A DNA stretch of 40,164 bases from an uncultured Porphyromonadaceae bacterium (GCA_947175495.1 CAMWNB010000021.1:1-40164), one strand, 5' to 3'. Counted from the first letter of the stretch, positions 8,793-17,508 are shown. A program made the numbers and translations. Notes: generated by a model not told the origin, from the letters alone.

Positions 8793-10483
8793 TATCGGTA
8801 GTTATAGGTTTTTATATGCAGAATCTTGTTGTCGTCGACACTGATGCGCACATGGCGTCCCTGGTGCGTCTCATCGCCATTGAAAGTGCGCACGCGGCTG
8901 AAACTGCCGTCGGCAGCGACTGCCACTTCCTCCACCGTGGCCAGACCTACGCGGGCGGCGGACGTCGGCCCTGCATCCTCAGAGCGGTCGGCTCCGGCGT
9001 TGAGAAATCCGTCCTCGCCGAGATTGGCAGCAGCGCGGCCTTCGCTTACATCCTCGAATTTAGCCACTACGCCCGTGCCGGCCAGAATGTATTCGCCGGG
9101 GGCGAGGCGAATGAGTACGGCGCCGGTCTGTGGCCACGGCGAACCGTTCTTGGCCCGCGGGTCCCACGGCAGGGTAAAGTAGTGCGACAGAGTGATGCGA
9201 GTGCGGCCATCAGTGATTATTGTCTCGGGCTTCTCTGCGCTCAGCAGCACACCGTCCATGGCGTCGCTGCCTTGATAGCGGGCAAGCAGCGGCGTCAGTT
9301 CGGCCAGCGTGGCGTATGCGGCCGCCATGGGGGCGCCGGGATCATCGTTGCCGTTTTCGATGGAGAACGGACTGATGCCTATGGCATCGTGATGACCCAG
9401 CACATAATAGGCCTGCGCACCGTTTTCGTCGCCACGCTTCACCTCGGGGATAAACAGTGGATTATCCGGAAGGGCGTATTGCGCCACCCAATCCTCGAAG
9501 CCGCTGTCGTAGATGTCGGGCGAAAGCATGTCGACACTCGGAGCTGCGGCATGCCATATGTCCTTGAGATGGGCCAGCGGGCCGGCCGACGGGTATTCGC
9601 CGGGGCGGCGCCCACGGCTGTTGAGCGCTGCGTTCACATACAGTGGCAGTGCGCAGATGCTACGAGCCTCGCGCGCGAGCTGTTCAACGTAGGAAGCATA
9701 GTTCCAGGCCATGAAATATTCGTCGGTGTAGCGGTCGTTGCCGAACACTTCTGCCCACGAGCCGGATTTGCGCTCGCCATGCTGCTTCCATTTCCCGGCC
9801 AGAGCAGGGTGCAGATTCTTTTTGTTTGACGCGAGATACTTCATGAGCGCCGGCGGCACTCCTTTGGCATATTCCGCATCGGCAGCCTTGGAGTGGTCAC
9901 GGGCATCCTCGAGCATGCCTATCTCGTTTTCAATCTGCACCATTATCACCGTGTTGTCTTTGTCGTAATCAGTCACATGGCGCAACCATCTGCCAAAAGC
10001 AGCGCGGTCGGCTTCCAGCACTTCGGACGAGAATGCCGATGCAATCTCCAGCGGCTTGCCGGCGGCTGTGCGGGAGCGGGGAAAACGCTTTGTGTCGGCT
10101 TTGAACCATTCGGGAGCATAGCAGCTCATGGAATTCTTCCACGCGCCGAACCAAAGAAACACCACTTTGAGGCCATTGCGGCGCGCCTCATCAATCACCT
10201 TGTCTGTAAGGGCAAAATCAAATTGTCCCTCATGCGGCTCGGTGAGCTCCCAATAAGCAGGCACAAGCACAGTGTTGAGATTCATGCGCTTGAGCTTCGG
10301 GAAGATAGCCTCGATGTCGGCATCGCATGTGGCGGAAGAATTGCCAAGCTCGCCGCCGAGTATCACAAACGGCTGCCCGTCAACACTCAGCCGCGCTGCC
10401 GGCCCTCTTCCTTCGAGGCGTGTGCCGCCGGATGCTGCAAGGACAGCTGCCGCGGCTATGATTGTGGCTAAGATTCGTTTCAT
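8792..10483 (-). CDS. GH35-like beta-galactosidase (DUF5597 type)
   Basis: A 563-residue secreted TIM-barrel glycosidase and first gene of the minus-strand operon. GH35-type residues are the acid/base Glu187 in VQIENEIG and the probable nucleophile Glu347 in LFIPEVKRG. The N-terminal portion (VILGGELGNSSATCDADI, then VLVPAYWELTEPHEGQFDF) is characteristic of the Bacteroidetes GH35 group with a C-terminal DUF5597-like beta domain, here roughly residues 400-563. Such genes recur in xylan loci, where they may remove galactose (or another sugar) from side chains; the true substrate is not evident from sequence. The signal peptide ends near residue 18-20. The HTCS-type promoter module lies directly upstream. 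Confidence 0.83.
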   Translation of the reverse strand: MKRILATIIAAAAVLAASGGTRLEGRGPAARLSVDGQPFVILGGELGNSSATCDADIEAIFPKLKRMNLNTVLVPAYWELTEPHEGQFDFALTDKVIDEARRNGLKVVFLWFGAWKNSMSCYAPEWFKADTKRFPRSRTAAGKPLEIASAFSSEVLEADRAAFGRWLRHVTDYDKDNTVIMVQIENEIGMLEDARDHSKAADAEYAKGVPPALMKYLASNKKNLHPALAGKWKQHGERKSGSWAEVFGNDRYTDEYFMAWNYASYVEQLAREARSICALPLYVNAALNSRGRRPGEYPSAGPLAHLKDIWHAAAPSVDMLSPDIYDSGFEDWVAQYALPDNPLFIPEVKRGDENGAQAYYVLGHHDAIGISPFSIENGNDDPGAPMAAAYATLAELTPLLARYQGSDAMDGVLLSAEKPETIITDGRTRITLSHYFTLPWDPRAKNGSPWPQTGAVLIRLAPGEYILAGTGVVAKFEDVSEGRAAANLGEDGFLNAGADRSEDAGPTSAARVGLATVEEVAVAADGSFSRVRTFNGDETHQGRHVRISVDDNKILHIKTYNYR

Positions 10484-10501
10484 GGTGTCTTTTTATCTTT
10501 T

Positions 10502-10569
10502 GCAAATTTACTCTTTCTAATGCTAAAACCAATCGGCCGATGTAACCAATTTCACTCAGCGTGTAACAT
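10502..10569 (-). promoter_or_regulatory. HTCS-type promoter module of the minus-strand GH35-xylA operon
   Basis: Read on the minus strand: ATGTTACA (10569-10562), a second GTTAC (10546-10542) 21 bp after the first GTTAC, then 31 bp to the -7 box TAAATTTGC (10510-10502). The position expected for TTTG (-33) reads GATT, so the promoter should depend on an activator. The distal repeat lies inside the last codons of the GH115 gene (codons for V, T and R before its TGA). The same geometry occurs at 13135-13202 and 17400-17467. Transcription should start about 4-6 bp past the box, near 10497. Confidence 0.75.
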
Positions 10570-13108
10570 CCGCCTTTCCATAGGGCGTCTCGTCCATGAA
10601 AAGATACGAAGGTTCATAGCCGCCGAAATCCAATATTATCTTTTCAAAAACAATGCCCGGAGCCATCGGCTGGAGAGTGAGCATGTGTTCATTACCGCTG
10701 CCCAAAGGCAGACGCACCACTTTCTCGACCACCCGACGGGCTACTGTGGGATAGAATTTCGTGTAGATATTTTCTGGCGACTCGTTCAGATCGGAGTTGA
10801 AGTTCACCACAGCCGGCTCGCAGCCGTCGAGCGCGACCCGGTAGGTGTGGCCTCCGATGTGCAGGAAGTCGAGCGTCGACTTCACCACCACATGCACATC
10901 CACGGAGTCCACTCCCGCCTCGGGTGCTATGATTTTGTATGTAAGGGATGCACCATCGGTTGTCTCCGTATATGGCATCAGCGCAACTCCGCCGAGAGTG
11001 CGGCCCATGTCGGGAATAACGGTCCACTTTGTGCCGGCGGCTGCATCGGCCGCATAGAAATGCTCAGCCTCAATGACAGCCACCCCTTTGGCCGCCTGCG
11101 ACGCGTAGCCGCCCGAGGCACGATCTGTCGTTTCCACGCGATGCAACTCGGGCAGTGTGTCGGCCGGGAAGTTGTCGTTCCATGAAGTGTAGCCTATGTG
11201 TTTCTGCGTCATCATGCCGCGCCATTTGCCGCCTGCAGTTTTATTGTTGTATGCGTCGGCAAGTTCGGCGTCGCGACGGAAACAGCGTTCGGCACGGTCG
11301 GCCCAATCGTTGGCCACGGGGTCGCCGGCCGCACTGAGCTTCAGATTCATAGCCTGTGCATAGTACATCTCATAGAGGTTGGACATCGCCTGCACCGGAA
11401 ACAGCACGAGTTCGAAGAAAGCGTCGCGCGCCTCCTCGGGCAGCTCCATATAAAGGCGTAGAGCCTCAGCCTCGAGGCGGGCGTATTCATCAGCCACGCG
11501 GCGCCATTCGCCGTTGTTGATGTTGTAGGTGGAAGCGTCGAGCATTTCCGCTGTCACGCGTCCGTTGTATTTACTATAAAGATTGAGTATGCGGGCAGCT
11601 TCCGCACCATGTTTTTCTCCGAAGATTCCATTACAGAACTCCACGGAATGCTCCATGAAATTGTCGGCATTGTAACGCGTGGGGTTCCAGGCCATGTCAA
11701 GGAAAAGAGTGATGGGATACTCCATGGGCTTGAGGTCGCCCACGTTAAGAATCCACAAACGGTCCACTCCATAGTCGTAGGTAAGCCGCAACTGCTCCCA
11801 CATGCCCTGTATCGGCGTCATGTTAAGCCATTTGCTGTTGCGGGGCGCACCGACGTAGTCTACATGGTAGTACATGCCCCACCCTCCCGGATGCTTGCGC
11901 TCCTTGGCATCGGGCAGACGGCGCACATTGCCCCAGTTGTCGTCGCACACAAGCATTATCACATCGTCGGGAACGCGGAGCCCCTTGTCATAATAGTCCA
12001 GCACCTCCTTGTAAAGCGCCCACACCTGTGGTGTTTCCTTGGCCTTGCGGCCCGTTTCTTCAGCTATGATTCTGCGCTGGTTGGAGATGATTTTCTCAAG
12101 CAGGGCCACATCAGCATCCTCGCTCATGGCCTCATCGCCATCGCCGCGCATGCCTATGGTCACCACGTCCTCAGTGTCCTTGGCTCGCCGTATGCCCTCG
12201 CGGAAAAATCCGTCGATCATTTGCTGATTGCTTGCATAATTCCACTTGCCGTACTCCTTGCGTTTGCGCGCCCACTCCTGATGGTTGCGGGCCATAGGCT
12301 CGTGGTGGGAAGTGCCCATTATCACGCCCATGGCATCGGCCGTCGCACTGTTTTCGGGGTCGTCGGCATAGAACGACCACATCCACATAGCCGGCCACAT
12401 GAAGTTGCCGCGCAGGCGCAGAATGAGTTCGAAAACACGGCCATAGAAACGATGGTCGCCGTAGTCGGTGCCGTAGGTATTCTTTACCCACGAACTCAAG
12501 CAGGGTGCCTCATCGTTAAGAAATATGCCACGATACTGCACAGCGGGTTCGCCGGCCGTATAGACACCACGCTTTATCGAGGCGTTGTCGCGATGAGCCA
12601 CGGGCGCGTCGGCCCAGTCGTACCAAGGCGACACTCCGAGTTGTTCCGACAGTTCGTATATGCCATAGACAGCGCCACGGCGATCGCTGCCGGCCACCAC
12701 CAAAGCCTCTTCGACACCCGGAGCGGGATTCTGCACAAACGAAATCACATATTTTTCGCGCTTGCCTTTCAACGCGGCCACATCGACTTTCCCCGCTTTG
12801 GCAAGCGCTCTCAGCGTGGGGCCATCGAAAGTGCCGGCCATTATCACTCGCTTCCCGGTGGGACTGTCCGACACGACTGCCTCGACACCGCCTACACGGC
12901 CAAAATCGGCTGCAAGATTGGCGGCGGCAATCCGCACTGCCGAATTCTCGGCATCTGCCACAACTATGGGAGTCGGTTCATTGTTTTCGATGAGAGTAAA
13001 GCGGTCGGCGGCAAGGTGGTCGCTGGTTATACCGCTATGGTCGATTGCCGTCGCAGCAAGCGAACAGATGCCGCAAATCGGCAAAAGGAATATGCGCAGT
13101 ATTTTCAT
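10556..13108 (-). CDS. GH115 alpha-glucuronidase
   Basis: An 850-residue secreted GH115 enzyme that removes (4-O-methyl)glucuronic acid from internal as well as terminal xylose residues of glucuronoxylan, complementing the GH67 enzyme. Recognised blocks include YGIYELSEQLGVSPWYDWAD, RGIFLNDEAPCLSSW, LRLRGNFMWPAMW and IGMRGDGDEAM, in the order usual for the family, followed by a C-terminal beta-sandwich region from about residue 690 (VIEAEHFYA). I choose the ATG at 13108 because it begins a signal peptide (MKILRIFLLPICGICSLAATA) and follows the promoter; an in-frame ATG at 13138 would lie at the predicted -7 box and before the transcript start. It is a single-gene unit transcribed away from the HTCS gene. 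Confidence 0.93.
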   Translation of the reverse strand: MKILRIFLLPICGICSLAATAIDHSGITSDHLAADRFTLIENNEPTPIVVADAENSAVRIAAANLAADFGRVGGVEAVVSDSPTGKRVIMAGTFDGPTLRALAKAGKVDVAALKGKREKYVISFVQNPAPGVEEALVVAGSDRRGAVYGIYELSEQLGVSPWYDWADAPVAHRDNASIKRGVYTAGEPAVQYRGIFLNDEAPCLSSWVKNTYGTDYGDHRFYGRVFELILRLRGNFMWPAMWMWSFYADDPENSATADAMGVIMGTSHHEPMARNHQEWARKRKEYGKWNYASNQQMIDGFFREGIRRAKDTEDVVTIGMRGDGDEAMSEDADVALLEKIISNQRRIIAEETGRKAKETPQVWALYKEVLDYYDKGLRVPDDVIMLVCDDNWGNVRRLPDAKERKHPGGWGMYYHVDYVGAPRNSKWLNMTPIQGMWEQLRLTYDYGVDRLWILNVGDLKPMEYPITLFLDMAWNPTRYNADNFMEHSVEFCNGIFGEKHGAEAARILNLYSKYNGRVTAEMLDASTYNINNGEWRRVADEYARLEAEALRLYMELPEEARDAFFELVLFPVQAMSNLYEMYYAQAMNLKLSAAGDPVANDWADRAERCFRRDAELADAYNNKTAGGKWRGMMTQKHIGYTSWNDNFPADTLPELHRVETTDRASGGYASQAAKGVAVIEAEHFYAADAAAGTKWTVIPDMGRTLGGVALMPYTETTDGASLTYKIIAPEAGVDSVDVHVVVKSTLDFLHIGGHTYRVALDGCEPAVVNFNSDLNESPENIYTKFYPTVARRVVEKVVRLPLGSGNEHMLTLQPMAPGIVFEKIILDFGGYEPSYLFMDETPYGKADVTR

Positions 13109-13134
13109 GGACAGATACGAAACTATATTTGTTT

Positions 13135-13202
13135 GCAAAGTTACAAATCACACGGCAAAGCGGCTTCGCGCGATGTAACGTTTATTTATACGAATGTAAC
13201 AT
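13135..13202 (-). promoter_or_regulatory. HTCS-type promoter module of GH115
   Basis: On the minus strand the module reads ATGTTACA (13202-13195), GTTAC (13179-13175), then after 31 bp the -7 box TAACTTTGC (13143-13135). The two GTTAC repeats start 21 bp apart, about two helical turns. No TTTG sits 20 bp before the -7 box (GAAG instead). This is a mirror copy of the module in front of the GH43-xus operon. The predicted transcript start is near 13130, about 22 bp before the chosen GH115 ATG. Confidence 0.75.
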
Positions 13203-13246
13203 TGTTAAATAACACTCATTAAATTAGCCTTTTTCGAAAGAAAAAT

Positions 13247-13286
13247 TTTGCAAGTTACATTTAAAAGATGTAATTTTGTGTTACAT
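13247..13286 (+). promoter_or_regulatory. Promoter of the HTCS gene with overlapping GTTACAT sites
   Basis: A complete Bacteroidetes promoter: TTTG (13247-13250), 20 bp, then TAATTTTGT (13271-13279). Because the -33 element is intact, expression is probably constitutive at a low level. GTTACAT lies between the two boxes (13254-13260) and again at the start site (13280-13286); the second forms an inverted pair with ATGTAA (13268-13273) that brackets the -7 box. The placement would suit autorepression by the HTCS, but the spacing (26 bp) differs from the 21 bp activator module. Confidence 0.65.
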
Positions 13287-13350
13287 TACAAACGATACCA
13301 TAACGAAAAACATCACCGGCCAGCCGGAGCCTTACGCCTACACGCCTGTC

Positions 13351-16300
13351 ATGAAAAGAACAACAGCACTCGCCTTGTTACTGTGCGCAGCAGCCATCAT
13401 GTGCCACGCACAGTCCACCCACCTGTTCAATACCGACCACGACCTCTCAAGCAGCCTTGTCAACCAACTGTACCAGAACCGCGACGGCATGATGTGGGTC
13501 TCGACTGAAGACGGACTCAACCGCTACGACGGCAACAAGTTCATAATCTACCGCAACATACCCGGCGACAGCACCTCTTTGTGCAACAACTTCGTAAAGT
13601 CGGTGTTCGAGGATGCCGACGGACGCCTCTTCGTGTGCACGCGCCGAGGACTTCAGCGCTACTATCCCGAGTCTGATTCTTTCGGACCGCGTTTCGTCGA
13701 CGCTGACGGAAGCACGTTCATGGCATCCGTCAACCAGATCGTGCGCCGCAACAACAATGAATACTGGATTATAGGCGACTCGCTGAAGACCTTCGCTCCA
13801 TCCGACGCGCCGACCACACGCCTTTGCGACATACGACCTCAGGGACAGATCATAAAAGACATACATTGCGCTGTGCTCGACAACGACGGCTACATCTGGC
13901 TGTCGAAAGATGAACAGGGATTGCTGCGGATTGCGCCGGACAATACATTCACCCGTTTCTTCGGAGCCAAAAACGATCCGGCCGTATCCTCCATGACCAT
14001 CGGTTCCGACGGCATCATGTATGCCGGCACCACATCGCATGGCCTCATCCGGTTCAATCGTGACACACAAGCGTTCGACTATCTCACAGGGAGTATCGGA
14101 AAAGAGGTGAAATGGGTGTTTGCCGACACCAACGGCGACATCGTACAGGCCATCGACGGCGGCGGCATCATGGTCTACACCCCCGCCACCGGCTCGAATA
14201 CCCACTTCCGTTTCGGCGACGGCAACTTCGTTTCCGAACGGCAGAAAGCCCATTGCGCCATGCGCGACGCCGACAAAAATCTCTGGATCGGCCTCTATCA
14301 GTTCGGCGTAGCCATGATTCCGACACAAGCCAACTCATTCGACTACATAGGCCACAAATCCATCAACCGCAACATAATAGGCAGCAACTGCGTATCGGCC
14401 ATAATGCGCGACCGCAACGGCACGTTGTGGGTGGGCGCCGACAACGATGGCATCTACACTATCGATGCCGCAGGAACATGCACATCCCATCTGTACAACA
14501 ACGACATAGCGGCACCGATGTGCCTGTTCGAAGACAGCCACAGCAACATCTGGGTGGGCACATATCTGCGCGGCGTAGGCATCGTCGACCGCCACACCGG
14601 AGCCATGCGGCGCATCGATGTCAGCGATGGCCCCAACCGACCGGGCAATGTGTGCTTCTCCATCACCGAGGACCGCGACCACAACGTATGGCTGGGAATG
14701 CTCAATTCCGGTCTTGTGAAATACGACCTCGCTACGGGAACCGCCATAACAGACTTTCGATGGCGCGAAAAAATCGACCCGTGGATCGCCTCGCTGTATT
14801 ATTCTCCAAAAACCAACTCTCTGTACATAGGCACTTATTCCGGCCTGCAGACCGTCAACAATGTGTCGCTTGCCGAACCAGTAATCACTAAAATCATCAG
14901 CGAGGACGTGGTCTACTCCATGGATGAGGGTCCAGACGGCACCATATGGCTGGCCACGACCAACGGAATCGTAAGCTATGTGCCGGCAACGGGCAAACAC
15001 CGCCGTTACACCACCGTCGACGGACTGCTGAGCAACACCGTCTACGCCATCCGCCACGACGGCAACCATGTATGGGCAAGTCTGAATTCCGGCCTGTCGC
15101 GCCTTGACCCGGAAAGCGGCACAATCGCCAACTTCATGCTCGACGACGGCCTGCAAGGCAACGAATTCTACAAAAGTTCCGCATTTAAGGACGCCGGCAC
15201 AGGCCGGATGTATTTCGGCGGCACAGGAGGCATCACCTGTTTCAATCCGCGCGACATAACTGCTCCCGGCCGCTCATGGACGCCACGCATAGCCGAGTTC
15301 CACGCCCACGGCAAACCGGTGCACAGCGACAAGCCAGTCTACGACACTTCCGAATTCCATCTGGGTGCATACGACAGTTCCTTTTCCGTGGAATTCAGCA
15401 CCAAAGAGCTGGGGCGCCCCGAATCGGTGCTTTTTGCCTACGCTATCGACGACAAGCCCTGGGAAACACTGCGCGCAGGCACCAACATCGTGAATCTGCA
15501 CAACCTCGGCGCAGGCAAACACAGTCTGAAATTCAAGACCATCGACAATCTTGCAGAGTCCGAGACTCGCACTGTCAGCATCTTCGTCGCAAGTCCATGG
15601 TACGCCACAGCCTGGGCCAAAGCGCTCTACGCCACATCGCTGCTGATGCTGCTATGGTGGATAGCACGCAGCTACGCCACCCGCATGCGCCACCGCGCCG
15701 AACTGCTCGAACTAACCCACACCGAACAGATAAACGAAGCACGCCTGCAATCATTCGTAAACATATCCCACGAGATACGCACGCCCATGTCGCTGGTGAT
15801 CAGTCCGCTTCAAAAACTGCTCGCCACCGACACCGACACCGGACGCCGACACGAGTACGGCCTCATATTGCGCAACGCCAAGCGCATCCTGCGCCTCATC
15901 GACGAACTCATGGACCTGCGCAAAATCGAGAAACGGCAAATGAGGCTGACACTCAGCCGCACGCCTCTCGTGCCCTTCATCAATGATCTTTGCGACACGT
16001 TTGCCCAGGTGACAGCCGGAAAGAAAATCACTCTCACTTTCGACTACGATTCCGACGACACCGCAGCCGACATCGACCGCGCCAACTTCGACAAGATACT
16101 GATGAACCTGCTGTCTAACGCCGTAAAATACACCCCGGAAGGCGGTCAAATCGCCATACGCCTCGCTGCCGACAGAACAAACGACACGGTGACAATTTCC
16201 GTGACCGACACGGGCATCGGCGTGCCCGATGCCGACAAGCAACGCATCTTTGACCGTTTCTACCAGGCCCACGGCAACAGCGCCGGAGGCACCGGCGTGG

Positions 16301-17331
16301 GACTGCACCTCACCTACCAGCTTGTGAGCCTGCACCGGGGCACAATCGCCGTGACCGACAATCCGGAAGGTCCCGGCACTTGCTTTGCCGTCACAATCCC
16401 TGCAGAAAGCAGCCAGGACTCCCCCGCCCGCGACATGACCGACGACGCATTCCCGGGCTCCCGTCCCGTGCGCCTCGGCATCCCTCTCAGCGACGCCAAA
16501 AGCCTGCTTGTGCCCGACCTCGACGAGCCGGTGGAAGAGCGCACCGGTGTGGCCGCAGCCCATGTGCTTATCGCAGAAGACGATGAAGAAATCCGCAACT
16601 ATCTTGCCCACGAACTGTCAGATAAATACAAGGTGACAACCTGCGCCAACGGACGCGAGGCCCTTGAATTAATCTTCCATCGCGCACCCGACCTCATCGT
16701 CAGCGACATAATGATGCCCGTGATGGATGGTCTTGAACTCACACGCACCATCAAGCAGAATATCAACCTCAACCACATCCCGGTGATTCTCGTGACAGCC
16801 ATGACGCGCGACGAGGACAACATCAGCGCTCTCGAGGCAGGGGCCGACGACTACGTCACAAAGCCGTTCAACATCGAAATCGTCAGATCCAAAATCGCCG
16901 GCGTGCTGTCGCGATATCGCCTCCTCAAGAACCGCTACAGCGGCAGCCAGGAACACGACGACAAGATAGACAAAATCGAGGTGGCCTCCAACGACGAAAA
17001 ACTCATGAACCGCATAATGTCCGTAATCAACAAGGAAATGGCTAATCCCGAACTCACCGTGGAGCAGCTTGCTTCCGATGTAGGTCTCAGCCGCGTTCAT
17101 CTCCACCGAAAACTAAAGGCACTCACCAACCAGTCGCCACGCGATTTCATCCGAAACACACGCCTGCGCCAGGCCGCGAGACTGCTGCGCGAAAAGGACC
17201 TGTCGGTGGCCGAAGTAGCCGACCTCACTGGTTTCAGCAACGCCGGCAGCTTTACCACTTCCTTCAAGCGTCTCTTCGGCGTGACGCCAAGCGAATACAG
17301 CGAAGCTAAAACCGAAGAAACCGCCAACTGA
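13351..17331 (+). CDS. Hybrid two-component system (HTCS) sensor/regulator of xylan use
   Basis: A 1326-residue one-protein two-component system spanning the inner membrane. Order: signal peptide (MKRTTALALLLCAAAIMCHA); a periplasmic sensor of two beta-propellers built from repeats such as DGMMWVSTEDGLNRYDG and GTLWVGADNDGIYTID; a Y_Y_Y domain; a membrane segment near 754-775; HisKA with His807 in NISHEIRTPMS; HATPase (NLLSNAVKYTPEGG, DTGIGVP, GGTGVGLHL); receiver with Asp1119 in SDIMMPVMDG; and a C-terminal AraC-type DNA-binding domain from about 1240. The ATG at 13351 is preferred over an in-frame ATG at 13276, which lies inside the predicted -7 box. It should sense a xylo-oligosaccharide and activate the flanking operons, like XynR of Prevotella. 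Confidence 0.95.
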   Translation: MKRTTALALLLCAAAIMCHAQSTHLFNTDHDLSSSLVNQLYQNRDGMMWVSTEDGLNRYDGNKFIIYRNIPGDSTSLCNNFVKSVFEDADGRLFVCTRRGLQRYYPESDSFGPRFVDADGSTFMASVNQIVRRNNNEYWIIGDSLKTFAPSDAPTTRLCDIRPQGQIIKDIHCAVLDNDGYIWLSKDEQGLLRIAPDNTFTRFFGAKNDPAVSSMTIGSDGIMYAGTTSHGLIRFNRDTQAFDYLTGSIGKEVKWVFADTNGDIVQAIDGGGIMVYTPATGSNTHFRFGDGNFVSERQKAHCAMRDADKNLWIGLYQFGVAMIPTQANSFDYIGHKSINRNIIGSNCVSAIMRDRNGTLWVGADNDGIYTIDAAGTCTSHLYNNDIAAPMCLFEDSHSNIWVGTYLRGVGIVDRHTGAMRRIDVSDGPNRPGNVCFSITEDRDHNVWLGMLNSGLVKYDLATGTAITDFRWREKIDPWIASLYYSPKTNSLYIGTYSGLQTVNNVSLAEPVITKIISEDVVYSMDEGPDGTIWLATTNGIVSYVPATGKHRRYTTVDGLLSNTVYAIRHDGNHVWASLNSGLSRLDPESGTIANFMLDDGLQGNEFYKSSAFKDAGTGRMYFGGTGGITCFNPRDITAPGRSWTPRIAEFHAHGKPVHSDKPVYDTSEFHLGAYDSSFSVEFSTKELGRPESVLFAYAIDDKPWETLRAGTNIVNLHNLGAGKHSLKFKTIDNLAESETRTVSIFVASPWYATAWAKALYATSLLMLLWWIARSYATRMRHRAELLELTHTEQINEARLQSFVNISHEIRTPMSLVISPLQKLLATDTDTGRRHEYGLILRNAKRILRLIDELMDLRKIEKRQMRLTLSRTPLVPFINDLCDTFAQVTAGKKITLTFDYDSDDTAADIDRANFDKILMNLLSNAVKYTPEGGQIAIRLAADRTNDTVTISVTDTGIGVPDADKQRIFDRFYQAHGNSAGGTGVGLHLTYQLVSLHRGTIAVTDNPEGPGTCFAVTIPAESSQDSPARDMTDDAFPGSRPVRLGIPLSDAKSLLVPDLDEPVEERTGVAAAHVLIAEDDEEIRNYLAHELSDKYKVTTCANGREALELIFHRAPDLIVSDIMMPVMDGLELTRTIKQNINLNHIPVILVTAMTRDEDNISALEAGADDYVTKPFNIEIVRSKIAGVLSRYRLLKNRYSGSQEHDDKIDKIEVASNDEKLMNRIMSVINKEMANPELTVEQLASDVGLSRVHLHRKLKALTNQSPRDFIRNTRLRQAARLLREKDLSVAEVADLTGFSNAGSFTTSFKRLFGVTPSEYSEAKTEETAN

Positions 17332-17349
17332 CTGATTATCAATCGCAGT

Positions 17350-17375
17350 GTTACGCCACGCGAAACATTTGTAAC
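17350..17375. repeat. Extra inverted GTTAC pair upstream of the GH43-xus promoter
   Basis: GTTAC at 17350-17354 and GTAAC at 17371-17375 (part of TGTAACAT 17370-17377) form an inverted pair with the same 16-bp gap as the direct repeats downstream. Together with the GTTAC copies at 17402 and 17423 the start positions are spaced 21, 31 and 21 bp, close to whole helical turns, so all four half-sites would face the same side of the DNA. This may be an upstream auxiliary operator; no promoter is seen for a minus-strand gene here. Confidence 0.45.
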
Positions 17376-17399
17376 ATAAATCTGCGACATTCGGCCCAC

Positions 17400-17467
17400 A
17401 TGTTACAACTACCTAAACTTGCGTTACGAAAAAGATATTAATTTTTGTTTCAACAGGCTAATTTTGC
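17400..17467 (+). promoter_or_regulatory. HTCS-type promoter module of the GH43-xus operon
   Basis: ATGTTACA (17400-17407), a second GTTAC (17423-17427) 21 bp after the first, then 31 bp to the -7 box TAATTTTGC (17459-17467). The position where TTTG would be expected at -33 reads ATAT. The predicted start near 17471 leaves a leader of about 38 nt before the GH43 ATG at 17509. The repeats would be centred at about -46 and -67, positions typical of activators contacting RNA polymerase. Confidence 0.78.
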
Positions 17468-17508
17468 ATAAAAATTAAACCTAATCAGAAACATTCATTC
17501 ACCCCACC

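Noticed and set aside
13156-13159. TTTG 12 bp before the GH115 -7 box, and a similar one 11 bp before the GH43-xus -7 box (17444-17447)
   Set aside because: The gap is far shorter than the 20 bp seen in the complete promoters, and the third module promoter has none, so these are not taken as -33 elements.
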